From CBDESM01 sp965205165 (lineage in GTDB: Bacteria; Chloroflexota; Dehalococcoidia; Bin125): DNA of 64,000 bases. Below, one piece after another: positions 35,620 through 43,789 of the stretch. The notes beneath the pieces were generated by a model that made no database searches, was not told the DNA's origin, and saw nothing but the letters and a program-made list of their open reading frames with translations. Location of the stretch: contig OZ242037.1 in the NCBI GenBank assembly GCA_965205165.1, positions 2,356,001 to 2,420,000 of the forward strand, read 5' to 3'. The position numbers and the translations under genes are program-made. Within the stretch, counting starts at the first letter, position 1. Each line of letters begins with the position of its first letter.

Positions 35620-36711
35620 CTACTGATCGACGCCGGCCAGCGCGGTGCCGTCAAAGCGGGGGCGGAGATCATTGAGGTGGTCGCGGGCGATGCGGCCTTC
35701 GTGCTGCAGTCGGCCGACGACGATGGCGGGATGCGTCCCGACCTCCGCGGCGAACGGAACGACGCGGGGCGGGGGATCGGGGGATTCGATGAAGCGGGCC
35801 CAAGCGTCGGGCGGGATCAAAGCGTCGGCGGCGAATTGATCGGCGCGCCGCTCGGCCTCCGATGCCCCGCCGCCGTCGGCGTCGATGAAGATGCGGCGGG
35901 AGTAGCCCTCGAGGACATGGGCGGCCTCGTGGAAGAAGGTGAACCAGAAGGCGTCGAGCCAGCGGTAGCGGAGGCTGAGCTGGAGGAGGGCGCGGTCGGG
36001 GCGGATCCAGCGGGTGGCGCCGTTCACTCCGGCCTTGGGGAGCGAGGGCACGACGACGAGGACCACGCCGGCGCGGGCGCAGGCGTGGCGGAGGCGGGGG
36101 AGGTTGGGGATGCCGGCGGCGGCGAGCGCGCGGATGTCATGGAGGGCGGCGCGGAAGGCGGCTTGGTCGAATGGTTCGGCATGGACGGCCGCGCCCAGCT
36201 GTTCGCCGCGCCTGAGCCAGGCTTCGAGCGGCCAGCGGTCGACTTTGGAGGCGGGGGTCTTGCGGAAGGAGGCGCCTGGGGCGAGCTGGTCGAGGGCGGA
36301 GAATGACTGGACGCCGAAGAAGCGGAGGAGTTCGTCGACGCGTTCGGCGGGCTTGGTCCGCGCGGGGATCCAGCCGCGCCGGGCCATCTCGGCGGCGGGG
36401 AAGCGCTTGAGCCAGGGTTTTTCGCGGGCGATTGCGGCCTGCTTGGCGTCGCGGGCTTGGACCAGGCGGTGGATCGCGCCGAGGTTGGTCCAGAAGGAGG
36501 CGGCGACGCCGAGCGCGCGCTCGATTTCGAGCGCGGTTTCGGGGGTGATCATCTTCTTGCGGTTGACGATTTCGTTGACGGCCTGCTGCGGGCGGCCCAT
36601 GCGGGTGGCGAGTTCGGCCTGGGTCATGCCGCGGGCGTCGAGCTCTTCACGCAGGACTTCACCCGGGTGGGGTGCGGACGCGGGCAGGAAGCGGGGTTCG
36701 AGGTCAGCGAT
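35620..36711 (-). CDS. HigA-like antitoxin fused to ImmA/IrrE zinc peptidase
   Basis: Conserved HigA N-terminus HPGEVLREELDARGMTQAELA lies upstream of the first ATG (36627), in frame, so the real start is upstream. The only start with a good Shine-Dalgarno is ATC at 36711 (GGAGG, six bases, ATC), which overlaps the end of the toxin gene by 8 bp; CTG codons are alternatives. From there 363 residues: XRE-type helix-turn-helix (~25-80: GMTQAELATRMGRPQQAVNEIVNRKK), a linker, and an ImmA/IrrE metallopeptidase with the HExxH motif in FHEAAHVLEG at ~260. Family role: antitoxin and autorepressor neutralising the HigB-like RNase; the peptidase part may cleave regulators under stress. The pair is arranged toxin first, as is typical for higBA. 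Confidence 0.85.
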   Translation of the reverse strand: MADLEPRFLPASAPHPGEVLREELDARGMTQAELATRMGRPQQAVNEIVNRKKMITPETALEIERALGVAASFWTNLGAIHRLVQARDAKQAAIAREKPWLKRFPAAEMARRGWIPARTKPAERVDELLRFFGVQSFSALDQLAPGASFRKTPASKVDRWPLEAWLRRGEQLGAAVHAEPFDQAAFRAALHDIRALAAAGIPNLPRLRHACARAGVVLVVVPSLPKAGVNGATRWIRPDRALLQLSLRYRWLDAFWFTFFHEAAHVLEGYSRRIFIDADGGGASEAERRADQFAADALIPPDAWARFIESPDPPPRVVPFAAEVGTHPAIVVGRLQHEGRIARDHLNDLRPRFDGTALAGVDQ

Positions 36712-37000
36712 GGTAGTCCTCCACGTTCAGGATGGTGATCTGTTCCGGGGCATCGCCGCGTTCGAGGATGATGCGCCACTTGACGGTGATCCTGATCGCG
36801 TGCTGGCCTTGGCGGTCGCCCGCGAGCGGGTGCAGACCGAGCGATTGCAGCGCTTCGAGCGCCTCCCAGGAAGGGGCGGCGAGGAGCTGGGCGATGCGGT
36901 CCGGGTAGCGGGAGCCGACGTCGCGGCCCCACTTCTTGATCGCCTCCGTTCGATTGAGCGCGCAGCGCTCCAATTGCCTGGTGCGGAACATGACCAGCAT
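36704..37000 (-). CDS. HigB/RelE-like toxin
   Basis: 98 residues, ATG at 37000. RelE/ParE-superfamily fold of the HigB (plasmid killer) branch: N-terminal FRTRQLERCA, then the conserved LHPLAGDRQGQHAIRI and KWRIILE strands and a C-terminal NVEDYH, close to the family's LxxLKGdrkGqwavRvngnwRItF ... YEDYH pattern. HigB toxins cut mRNA at the ribosome. Length is normal. It is followed with an 8 bp overlap by the HigA-like antitoxin. The upstream 82 bp to the MetE-like gene must hold the promoter, which the antitoxin would repress. Confidence 0.85.
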   Translation of the reverse strand: MLVMFRTRQLERCALNRTEAIKKWGRDVGSRYPDRIAQLLAAPSWEALEALQSLGLHPLAGDRQGQHAIRITVKWRIILERGDAPEQITILNVEDYHR

Positions 37001-37082
37001 GGACGGCCTTTCCGGTCAGTCGCTCCCCTCTCCGGCCGCCGTTCCCGGCAGCATATCAGGGGAGGGGTGAATGGGTGAATGG

Positions 37083-38081
37083 TCAAGCGGATTGGGCGGC
37101 TTTGACGAGGTTGCGCATGAGGCGGATGGCTTCGTCGTGGGGGACGCGGCCGCAGCCGCAGCTGCTGCTGACGAGGAGGCGGTCGTCGGGGAGGACTTGG
37201 CGGAGCTGGTCGATCTTGGAGCGGAGGGCGGAGACGGATTGGGGCTTGGATTTGACGTCGGCGATGCCGGCGATGACTTCGATGGAGGCGGGGATTTCGG
37301 CGAGGAGGGCGTGCTCGTCCCATTGGCCGGCGTAGGAGCATTCGAGGTGGACGCGGTCGATGCGGCCTTCGAGGGCCTGGATCAGGGGGAGGAGGGCGTG
37401 CAGGTTCTGGATTTCGATCGAGGGCTTGCGGGCGATGTCGCCGAGGCAGAAGTGGATCGTTCGGCGGATGCCGGCGGCGGGGGCGAGCGGCTCTGCGATC
37501 AGGGGGATCAGCTCGGCGGCGGCGCGGCGTTGGGCGACGAGTCCGACGGCTTCGGCGGGTGCGTCGAGCTGGATTTCGGCGAGGCCGGCGCCGACCATGT
37601 CGGCGATTTCGGCTTGGACGATCCCGATCAGGTCGGAGAGGTGAGTGGAATCATCGGCGGCCTCGAAGCCGCCGCCGATGGTGAGCGGGGATGGGACGGA
37701 GGCCTTGTCGAGGCCGGGCTGGATTTCGCGTTCGCGGCGGTAGGCCTTGGCGTGGCCGGTGCCGCGGGGGGCGGTGATCTTGCCGGCGACTTTGTAGCGG
37801 CCGACACCCTGCTGCCCCTTGCCGGTCTCGCGGGGGGCGAGGGTGACCAGTCCGTCGAGCCGGGGCGGGACGTGGTGGAGGAAGTCGGGCGCGAAGACTT
37901 CGCCGCCCATGATCTGGTCGAGGCCGCAGGCGATCTGCTCGTCCATGGCGATGCGGGCGGCGCGCTGGAGCAGGTCGCGGGCGGCTTCGTCGGAGTATTC
38001 GCCGGCGTAGTACTTCTTGAGCTCGAGGCGCTGGCCGAAGGGGATCGGCCAGGAGCCGACGACGGTGGTGCGGACGGGCAT
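37083..38081 (-). CDS. MetE C-terminal-like (cobalamin-independent methionine synthase-type) protein
   Basis: 332 residues, ATG 38081 with GGGAGG upstream. Single TIM barrel matching the C-terminal catalytic half of MetE: N-terminal RTTVVGSWP, EIQLDAPAEA, RTIHFCLGD (His and Cys), HLECSYAG (Glu) and SSSCGCGR (Cys) give the four zinc ligands of the family. The N-terminal MetE half is absent, as in the short core-type enzymes found in archaea and some bacteria, some of which take methyl groups from corrinoid proteins rather than folate. It starts 12 bp after the FGE-fold gene on the same strand, so probably co-transcribed. Methyl donor and acceptor cannot be deduced. No B12 or SAM riboswitch is visible upstream. 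Confidence 0.83.
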   Translation of the reverse strand: MPVRTTVVGSWPIPFGQRLELKKYYAGEYSDEAARDLLQRAARIAMDEQIACGLDQIMGGEVFAPDFLHHVPPRLDGLVTLAPRETGKGQQGVGRYKVAGKITAPRGTGHAKAYRREREIQPGLDKASVPSPLTIGGGFEAADDSTHLSDLIGIVQAEIADMVGAGLAEIQLDAPAEAVGLVAQRRAAAELIPLIAEPLAPAAGIRRTIHFCLGDIARKPSIEIQNLHALLPLIQALEGRIDRVHLECSYAGQWDEHALLAEIPASIEVIAGIADVKSKPQSVSALRSKIDQLRQVLPDDRLLVSSSCGCGRVPHDEAIRLMRNLVKAAQSA

Positions 38082-38093
38082 GGCGGGCCTCCC

Positions 38094-38801
38094 TCAGGCG
38101 TCCGCGTAGAGGCGGAAGCCGTAGTCGTTGTAGCGGTAGGCGGGCGGGAGGCTGGAGCGGGCGGAGACGCGGGTGAACTTGATCCGGTGGCGCCAGGAGC
38201 CGCCGCGGCTGGAGCGGCGCGAGCCGTCGGCCGGGCCGCGGGGGTTCGCGGCGGGCAGCCGCGCGTAGGCGTCGCGGGCGTACCAGTCGGAGCACCATTC
38301 ATGGACGTTGTCGGCCATGCAGAGCAGGCCGAAGCCGTTGGCGCAGAGTTCGGAGGGGACGTGGGGGCGGTCCAGGCGGGCGATCTCGGCGCGGGCGGGA
38401 TCGTCGGGCCAGGCGTCGTCGTCGCGCGGCCAGTCGGCGGCGGGCAGTCCGCCGCGGGCGGCGTATTCGCGCTCGGCCTCGGTGGGCAGGCGGCAGGGGA
38501 GGCCGTCGATTCGGGCGCGCCATTCGCAGTAGGCGGCGGCGTCGTGCCAGGAGATGCCGACGACGGGGGCGTCGTCGACGGTGAAGCGGTCGTCGTTCCA
38601 GAAGGGCGGGGCGGGAGCGCCAGCGTCTTGGACGAACTCGCGGTACTCGCGGTTGCTCACGGGGCATCGGGCGGCGAGGAATGGGTCGAGCGAGATTTCG
38701 CGGGCGGGGCGTTCGTCGCGGCGGCCCTGCGGGTTGCCCAGCGTGAAGCGGCCGGCGGGGAGCCGGATCATCGCAGCCGGCGGGGCGTGCGCGAGGGGCA
38801 T
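38094..38801 (-). CDS. FGE/SUMF1-fold protein lacking the catalytic cysteines
   Basis: 235 residues, ATG 38801. Sulfatase-modifying-factor (formylglycine-generating enzyme) fold: MIRLPAGRFTLGN at the start, DERPAREISLDPF, VSNREYREFV, VVGISWHDAAAYCEW, LPTEAEREYAARGG, NVHEWCSDWY, SSRGGSWRH and DYGFRLYADA at the end. Real FGE uses a Cys pair in the segment after RGGS; here that region reads RHRIKFTRVSARSS, with no Cys. So it keeps the fold but probably not the sulfatase-activating reaction; related proteins include ergothioneine-pathway sulfoxide synthases and binding proteins. Immediately precedes the MetE-like gene (12 bp) and follows tRNA-Arg(UCU) on the same strand. Confidence 0.8.
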   Translation of the reverse strand: MPLAHAPPAAMIRLPAGRFTLGNPQGRRDERPAREISLDPFLAARCPVSNREYREFVQDAGAPAPPFWNDDRFTVDDAPVVGISWHDAAAYCEWRARIDGLPCRLPTEAEREYAARGGLPAADWPRDDDAWPDDPARAEIARLDRPHVPSELCANGFGLLCMADNVHEWCSDWYARDAYARLPAANPRGPADGSRRSSRGGSWRHRIKFTRVSARSSLPPAYRYNDYGFRLYADA

Positions 38802-38825
38802 TGGGGGAGTCTAGGTCGCGGACGT

Positions 38826-38902
38826 TGGCGCCCCCGGGAGGACTCGAACCTCCAGCCTGCGGATTAGAAGTCCGCCGCTCTGTCCGGTTGAGCTACGGGG
38901 GC
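38826..38902 (-). tRNA. tRNA-Arg(UCU)
   Basis: Minus-strand cloverleaf: acceptor GCCCCCG/CGGGGGC, discriminator G, encoded CCA. Anticodon stem GCGGA/TCCGC with loop CTTCTAA, anticodon TCT. Its 5' end lies one base after the stop codon of the transglycosylase gene, so it must be cut out of a transcript shared with protein genes unless a promoter lies inside that gene. Confidence 0.95.
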
Positions 38903-38903
38903 C

Positions 38904-40283
38904 TCAACTTTCGGGCGTGCCGGCCTCGTAGAAGACCGCGCCGATCTTGTCGAGATCGACCGTGACCCGATGGGTCTCGGCGCTGCCGTCGGGCAGCAGC
39001 GCTTCAATGACGATATCGCCGCGGTTGGGGCCTTCGCGCTGGCCTTCGGCATCGGCGCGGAAACTGAGGCGGGAACCGCGCGAGGATTGAGCGGCGCTCC
39101 AAGCGGGGTCGCGGCCCAGGGCCGCGCCGCCGTGCGGGTCGAAGCTGAGCCAGGAGGGCGCGTCCTTGACGCGCCAGGGGAGCAGGCCGGTGCCGGAATT
39201 GCTGATCAGCAGCAAACCTCGGCGCGATGAACCGCTGTCTGATTTCAGCTCGTAAGTATCCCTGTTGACGCTGAGCACGGGCGCGCCGAGCACGCGCTCG
39301 CGCGCCGCTTCTGGCTGGCCCAGCGCCGGGCTGGAGTCTTGGTAGGGCACGGAGGCGGAGGGCAGGTCGTAGGACATCGAGGCGAATGCGCCGCCGGTGC
39401 CGCTGTCGTAGGAGCTGCGGATTTCGGTCCAGCCGTTGAGGAACTGGTTCTGGTCGAGCGGGCCGCCGGGCCATGAGAGTGACGACAGGTCGGGCAGGTC
39501 GACGGGGAACGGCTGCCAGAGCTGGCGATCTTCCGGCGAGGGCGGGTTGACGATGCAGCCGAAGACCAGCTCTTGGTAGGGATAGCCGTTGCGGCGCTCG
39601 TCGCAGCGGTAGGGGAGGGAACGGAAGGGGTCGGCCGAGGGCCCGGCGGGATGGTTGGCGAGGGCCCAGCCGTTGTAGGCCCAGACGGCGTAGTACCAGG
39701 ACTCGATGAAGCGGGGATCGCGCGCGCCGACGCGGGGGAAGAGCGCGTCGTTCCATTTATCGGCCAGGATCCGCGCTCCGGCCGCGATGTTGTAGGCGTA
39801 GTGCGCGCCGACCAACGTTTCCCACTTCGTGGGCAGCATGTTGTCGTTGTCGAAGCCGGTCGTGATCTGCATGATCCCGTAGCCGCAGTCGGAGGAGACC
39901 AGCACGGGGCCGGATTCGCCGTAGTTGGTTTCGAGTTCGGTCTGGTTGATCTTCGATTCCACCCAGGCGATCCCGTAGAGCAGGTGGGCGGGAATCACGG
40001 CCGCGGGATCCTCGGTACGGCCTGCGCCGACTTTGAGGTCGGGGATGTGGAATTCACCGTCATCCGGGAGCAGCAGGTTGGCTGCTGCGAGCGAGAGGGC
40101 ATCGAGATAGAGCGAGCGGTTGCGGTCGTCCTCCCAAGTTTGGAAGTTGTAGGGCGAGCCGCCGCCGGTCCTGCTGCAGATGATTCCCGACTGCGCGTCG
40201 GAGGGGCGCGGGGCAAGGAGCGAGAGCGCGATCGCGGCGGCGATCGCGGCCAGCAGGCCGAGGGATCGGGCGGGGCCGGGCAT
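38904..40283 (-). CDS. Secreted SLT-type lytic transglycosylase-like protein
   Basis: 459 residues from ATG 40283, which overlaps the preceding stop as TGATG; an ATG at 40295 would add four residues. Signal peptide ~1-32 (LGLLAAIAAAIALSLL, then PSDAQS). Residues ~90-220 hold a lysozyme-like SLT domain: IPAHLLYGIAWVESKINQ (likely catalytic Glu), DCGYGIMQITTG, then YNIAAGARILADKWN and WYYAVWAYNGW. The C-terminal ~150 residues are beta-rich, with NSGTGLLPWRV and WLSFDPHGG, a BACON-like pattern found in secreted proteins. Lytic transglycosylases cleave peptidoglycan glycans. Coupled to the lipoprotein gene upstream. Confidence 0.82.
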   Translation of the reverse strand: MPGPARSLGLLAAIAAAIALSLLAPRPSDAQSGIICSRTGGGSPYNFQTWEDDRNRSLYLDALSLAAANLLLPDDGEFHIPDLKVGAGRTEDPAAVIPAHLLYGIAWVESKINQTELETNYGESGPVLVSSDCGYGIMQITTGFDNDNMLPTKWETLVGAHYAYNIAAGARILADKWNDALFPRVGARDPRFIESWYYAVWAYNGWALANHPAGPSADPFRSLPYRCDERRNGYPYQELVFGCIVNPPSPEDRQLWQPFPVDLPDLSSLSWPGGPLDQNQFLNGWTEIRSSYDSGTGGAFASMSYDLPSASVPYQDSSPALGQPEAARERVLGAPVLSVNRDTYELKSDSGSSRRGLLLISNSGTGLLPWRVKDAPSWLSFDPHGGAALGRDPAWSAAQSSRGSRLSFRADAEGQREGPNRGDIVIEALLPDGSAETHRVTVDLDKIGAVFYEAGTPES

Positions 40284-41335
40284 CAGTTCCACCATCCGAT
40301 GATCCTGCGATTCGGATCGGCGGATGCGGTGCGGGTTCCATCCACGGCGATGACGGCGGCGGATTCAGCGCCGCGATCGGCGGGTTCGGGGCCGGAAAAC
40401 AGACGCACCGCCAGATCGCCGGAACGCGGGTGCGCGGAGATCGGGACGGCGAATCCGTCCGCGCCGGGCCAGCGGGCGACCGCGACGGCGTCCTCCGAGA
40501 TCCAAACGGGCGCGGCGGCGCGGGCGAGCGGCGTTCCTTCCAAGAGCGGTTCGGCGTCCGGGCCGGCCGCGGCCCGCGCGGTGACGGCGGCCGGGCCGCC
40601 GCGCAGGGACTTGACGGCGACTGAGAGGCGATTCCCGCGCTGGATGCCGTAGGCGACGGCGGAGGCATCGGGCGCGATCGCCCAATCGCGGGTGGCTTCT
40701 TCGGACAGCTGCACGCGGCGGTGTTCGGAGAGCAGGCCGTCTTCGCGGATCAGCTCGATCAGGCTGCTTCCGCCCGGCCCGATCTCCGCGGCCCATGCGG
40801 AGCCGTCGATCATTGCGACGGGGAAGACGGCGGTGCCCGGCGGGCCCTCGCGGGTCGCGAGCGGCGCGCCGGTATCGGCGTCGAGCAGCAGCAGCCGGTG
40901 GGCATCGCCCGCCGCGGCGCGGACGAGCAGATGCCGCGCGTCGTCGGACCAGGCGACGCCGCCGGCCAAGTCGAGCCGGTCGGCGATGCGGACCCGCGAG
41001 TCGGGGGTCAGGATTTCCAGCGCCGCCTGCGTCGCGGGGCGGGATCGGCCGGGGGGGAGCACCAGCAACGCCACGGCGCGGCCGCCGGGGCGGATGGCGC
41101 CGACCGGGTCCCAGCCCGCGTGCGCGATCACCGCGAGCGGCTCGCCGGGGGCGTCGAGATCGAGCGGGTCGACGATCCTGAGCGCGGTCGCGTCGCCGCG
41201 GAAGTCGGCGACCAGCAGGCGCGGTCCGCCGGGGCCGCAGGCGGCGAGCAGGAGCGCCGCGGCGAGGGCGAGCGCGGCGATCGGGAGCGCGCGCCTGCGC
41301 CGCTGCGGTGGGCTGGAGAAGGGCTGCGGGAGCAT
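40283..41335 (-). CDS. Lipoprotein with beta-propeller-like repeats
   Basis: 350 residues from ATG 41335; the TTG at 41374 is upstream of the natural signal sequence and less likely. Lipoprotein signal: four Arg, hydrophobic run ALPIAALALAAALLL, lipobox LAAC with the acylated Cys at ~33. The rest has repeated strands with W/D-containing turns (GGVAWSDDARHLLVRAA, DWAIAPDASAVAYGI, PVWISEDAVAVARW), typical of TolB/WD-type propellers. No catalytic motif. Its stop overlaps the start of the transglycosylase gene (TGATG), so the two act from one transcript, perhaps at the envelope. Divergent from tyrA across 102 bp. Confidence 0.78.
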   Translation of the reverse strand: MLPQPFSSPPQRRRRALPIAALALAAALLLAACGPGGPRLLVADFRGDATALRIVDPLDLDAPGEPLAVIAHAGWDPVGAIRPGGRAVALLVLPPGRSRPATQAALEILTPDSRVRIADRLDLAGGVAWSDDARHLLVRAAAGDAHRLLLLDADTGAPLATREGPPGTAVFPVAMIDGSAWAAEIGPGGSSLIELIREDGLLSEHRRVQLSEEATRDWAIAPDASAVAYGIQRGNRLSVAVKSLRGGPAAVTARAAAGPDAEPLLEGTPLARAAAPVWISEDAVAVARWPGADGFAVPISAHPRSGDLAVRLFSGPEPADRGAESAAVIAVDGTRTASADPNRRIIGWWN

Positions 41336-41437
41336 GTCATCGGAGGTCGGCCGCCGCCGCCACTCTAGCCGCAAGCGGCCGCGCGAACGCGATTGGTACG
41401 ATTGCGCGAACGCTGCGGACGGCGAAGGCGGGCATTA

Positions 41438-42454
41438 GTGGCACGGATCGCGATCCTCGGACTCGGCTACATCGGCTGCTCGATCGGGCTGGGCCTGCGC
41501 GCGGCGAAGTTGAAGAACACCGAAATCGTCGGCTTCGACGACTGGCGGCGGGCGCGGACGACGGCGGAGAAGTCGGGGGCGGTGGAGAAGGCGCACGGCT
41601 CGCTGCGCGACGCGGTTGGCGGGGCCGGCCTCGTCGTCTTGGCGACGCCGCCCGCGGCCATGGAGGAGCTGCTGCCGGCGGTCGCGGAGCACTTGGGACG
41701 TGGCGCAGTGGTGACCGACGTGGCGTCGTCCAAGGCCACGATCACGGAGTGGGCGCGGCGGTTCCTGCCGCGCGAGGCGACGTTCGTGGGCGGGCACCCG
41801 ATGGCCGGTGAGGCGGGCGTGACCGGCGCGGAGGCGGCCTCCGCGGAACTGTTCCAGGGGGCCAACTGGTTCCTCTGCCCGGAGGGTTCGGTGAACTCCA
41901 ACGCGGTGGGCTCGGTGGTCGGGATGGTGCGGGAGCTGGGCGCGGAACCGCATTTCCTGAGCGTGGAGGAGCACGACTACATCGTTGCGGGGGCTTCGCA
42001 CCTGCCGCTGATCCTGGCGAGCGCGCAATTCTCGATGCTGCGCAACAGCGAGGGCTGGACGGATCTCGGGCGGGCGGCGGCGGACACCTTCAAGACGGTG
42101 ACGTCGCCGAACTCCGGCGATCCGACGCTCACGGCCGACATCGCGGTGACCAACCGCGAGCACGTGCAGCACTGGATCGACCGCTTCATCTTGGAACTGA
42201 ACCGGCTGCGCGACGTGCTGGATCAGGATGAAGGCAAGGTGTTCGACGAGTTCGCGGGCATGCAGATCAGCTACGCCAAATTCCTGGCCGGACAGGACTT
42301 GGATCGCGGCGTGGACGGCGGTCATGATCTGCCGAGTTCCGGCGACACGCTGGCCACGCTCCTGGTGGGCCAGCGCCTGTACGAGAGGGTGAAGGAGCGG
42401 ACGAAGCGGCAGGAGGCGGAGGAGGCCGAGGATCGGATGCGCAAGTGGCGCTGA
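41438..42454 (+). CDS. tyrA: Prephenate/arogenate dehydrogenase
   Basis: 338 residues from GTG 41438; the longer frame adds 15 residues before the Rossmann strand and is unlikely. NAD(P)-binding motif ILGLGYIGCSIG at the N-terminus, VVLATPPAAM, then GGHPMAGEAGVTGAEAA (substrate His region), HDYIVAGASHLPLILA and a helical dimerisation domain. No ACT domain, so no obvious tyrosine feedback site. It oxidises prephenate (or arogenate) toward tyrosine. First gene of tyrA-aroA-gmk; the 22-base gap to aroA suggests one transcript. TACGAT at ~41397 could be a -10 box. Confidence 0.93.
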   Translation: MARIAILGLGYIGCSIGLGLRAAKLKNTEIVGFDDWRRARTTAEKSGAVEKAHGSLRDAVGGAGLVVLATPPAAMEELLPAVAEHLGRGAVVTDVASSKATITEWARRFLPREATFVGGHPMAGEAGVTGAEAASAELFQGANWFLCPEGSVNSNAVGSVVGMVRELGAEPHFLSVEEHDYIVAGASHLPLILASAQFSMLRNSEGWTDLGRAAADTFKTVTSPNSGDPTLTADIAVTNREHVQHWIDRFILELNRLRDVLDQDEGKVFDEFAGMQISYAKFLAGQDLDRGVDGGHDLPSSGDTLATLLVGQRLYERVKERTKRQEAEEAEDRMRKWR

Positions 42455-42475
42455 CGGGGCGTCGCGGGAGCCGGC

Positions 42476-43789
42476 ATGGCGGCTGAGGCGGAGACGGTTG
42501 CAATCAGTCCGGCCGGGCCGCTGCGGGGAGAGCTGCGCGTGCCCGGCGACAAGTCGATCACGCACCGCGGGCTGATCTGCAACGCGCTGGCCGGCGGCGA
42601 GGCGGCGGTGCGGAACTACCTGGACGGAGCGGACTGCCGCAGCACGATGTCCTGCCTGCGCGAGTGGGGCGCGGAGTTCGAGGAGGGCGCGGGCGAGGTC
42701 GTGGTCCGCAGCCCCGGGCCGGCCGGGTTCCGCGAGCCGGAGCGGGCGCTGGACTGCGGCAACAGCGGGACGACGATGCGGCTGCTGGCGGGCGTCGCGG
42801 CCGGGCTGCCGTTCGAGACCACGCTGACGGGGGACGATTCGCTGCGGACGCGGCCGATGGCGCGCGTACTCGAGCCGCTGGCCGCGATGGGCGCGGCCGC
42901 AGCGGGCGCGAACGGCGGGCGCACCGCGCCGATCTCGCTGCGCGGGCCCGGGCGCGGGCTGCGGCCGTTCCGCGGTCGCTTGCCGGTGGCGTCGGCGCAG
43001 GTCAAGAGCGCGGTGCTGCTGGCGGCGCTGCGGGCGGAGGGCGCGAGCACGATCGAAGAACCGGGGCCGTCGCGGGACCACACGGAGCGGATGCTGGCGG
43101 CAATGGGCGCGGAGATCGAGGTGGACGGGTCCAGAATCACCGTCCGTCCCGGGGCGGCGCTGCGGCCGCTGGACGTGTCCGCGCCGGGCGACGCGAGCGC
43201 GGCCGCGTTCTGGATCGCGGGCGCGGCGATCGTGCCGGGCTCGGAGGTGCGGATCCCCGACGTCGGCGTGAACCCGCGGCGCACGGGCGCGATCGACGTG
43301 CTGCGGGCGATGGGCGCGCGGATCTCGCTGGAGAACGCGCGCGATTCGGCCGGCGAGCCGGCGGCCGACATCCGCGTCGCCGCTTCGGAATTGCGAGGGA
43401 CGCGGATCGATGGCGATCTGATCGTGCGCGCGCTGGACGAGCTGCCCGTGATCGCGGTGGCGGCCGCCTGCGCGGAAGGGCTGACCGAGATCCGCGACGC
43501 GGCCGAGCTGCGGGTCAAGGAATCGGATCGGATCGCCTGCACGGCGGCGATGCTGCGGATGCTCGGCGTCGACGTGGTCGAGCACGAGGACGGGCTGGAC
43601 GTGTTCGGCGGCGGGATCAAGCGCGGCGGGCGGGTGGATTCGGCCGGCGACCACCGCATGGCGATGGCGGCGGCGATCGCGGCCGCGGCGGCGCCGGAGC
43701 CGGTCGAGATCGCCGGGGCCGGCGCGGTCGGCATCTCGTACCCCGCGTTCTGGCGGGACTTGGACGCGATTCGCCGTGCCGGAGCCTGA
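42476..43789 (+). CDS. aroA: 3-phosphoshikimate 1-carboxyvinyltransferase (EPSP synthase)
   Basis: 437 residues, ATG 42476. Joins phosphoenolpyruvate to shikimate-3-phosphate in the shikimate pathway. Motifs: VPGDKSITHRGLI (PEP/S3P-binding Lys, Ser), DCGNSGTTMRLLAG, DSLRTRPMARV, PVASAQVKSAVLLAAL, the Asp-containing VNPRRTGAIDVL and RVKESDRIA, DHRMAMA. The GNSGTT form of the PEP loop is the one common in Gram-positive-type enzymes. Full length. Followed by gmk with a 14 bp overlap. Confidence 0.96.
   Translation: MAAEAETVAISPAGPLRGELRVPGDKSITHRGLICNALAGGEAAVRNYLDGADCRSTMSCLREWGAEFEEGAGEVVVRSPGPAGFREPERALDCGNSGTTMRLLAGVAAGLPFETTLTGDDSLRTRPMARVLEPLAAMGAAAAGANGGRTAPISLRGPGRGLRPFRGRLPVASAQVKSAVLLAALRAEGASTIEEPGPSRDHTERMLAAMGAEIEVDGSRITVRPGAALRPLDVSAPGDASAAAFWIAGAAIVPGSEVRIPDVGVNPRRTGAIDVLRAMGARISLENARDSAGEPAADIRVAASELRGTRIDGDLIVRALDELPVIAVAAACAEGLTEIRDAAELRVKESDRIACTAAMLRMLGVDVVEHEDGLDVFGGGIKRGGRVDSAGDHRMAMAAAIAAAAAPEPVEIAGAGAVGISYPAFWRDLDAIRRAGA

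Noticed and set aside
37001..38093. B12 or SAM riboswitch for the MetE-like gene
   Set aside because: The upstream gene ends 12 bp before it, leaving no room, and no conserved box is present.
37071..38867. Plus-strand frame of 598 codons over the MetE-like and FGE-fold genes
   Set aside because: Gly/Ala/Asp-rich shadow with no motif; the minus-strand genes are clear.
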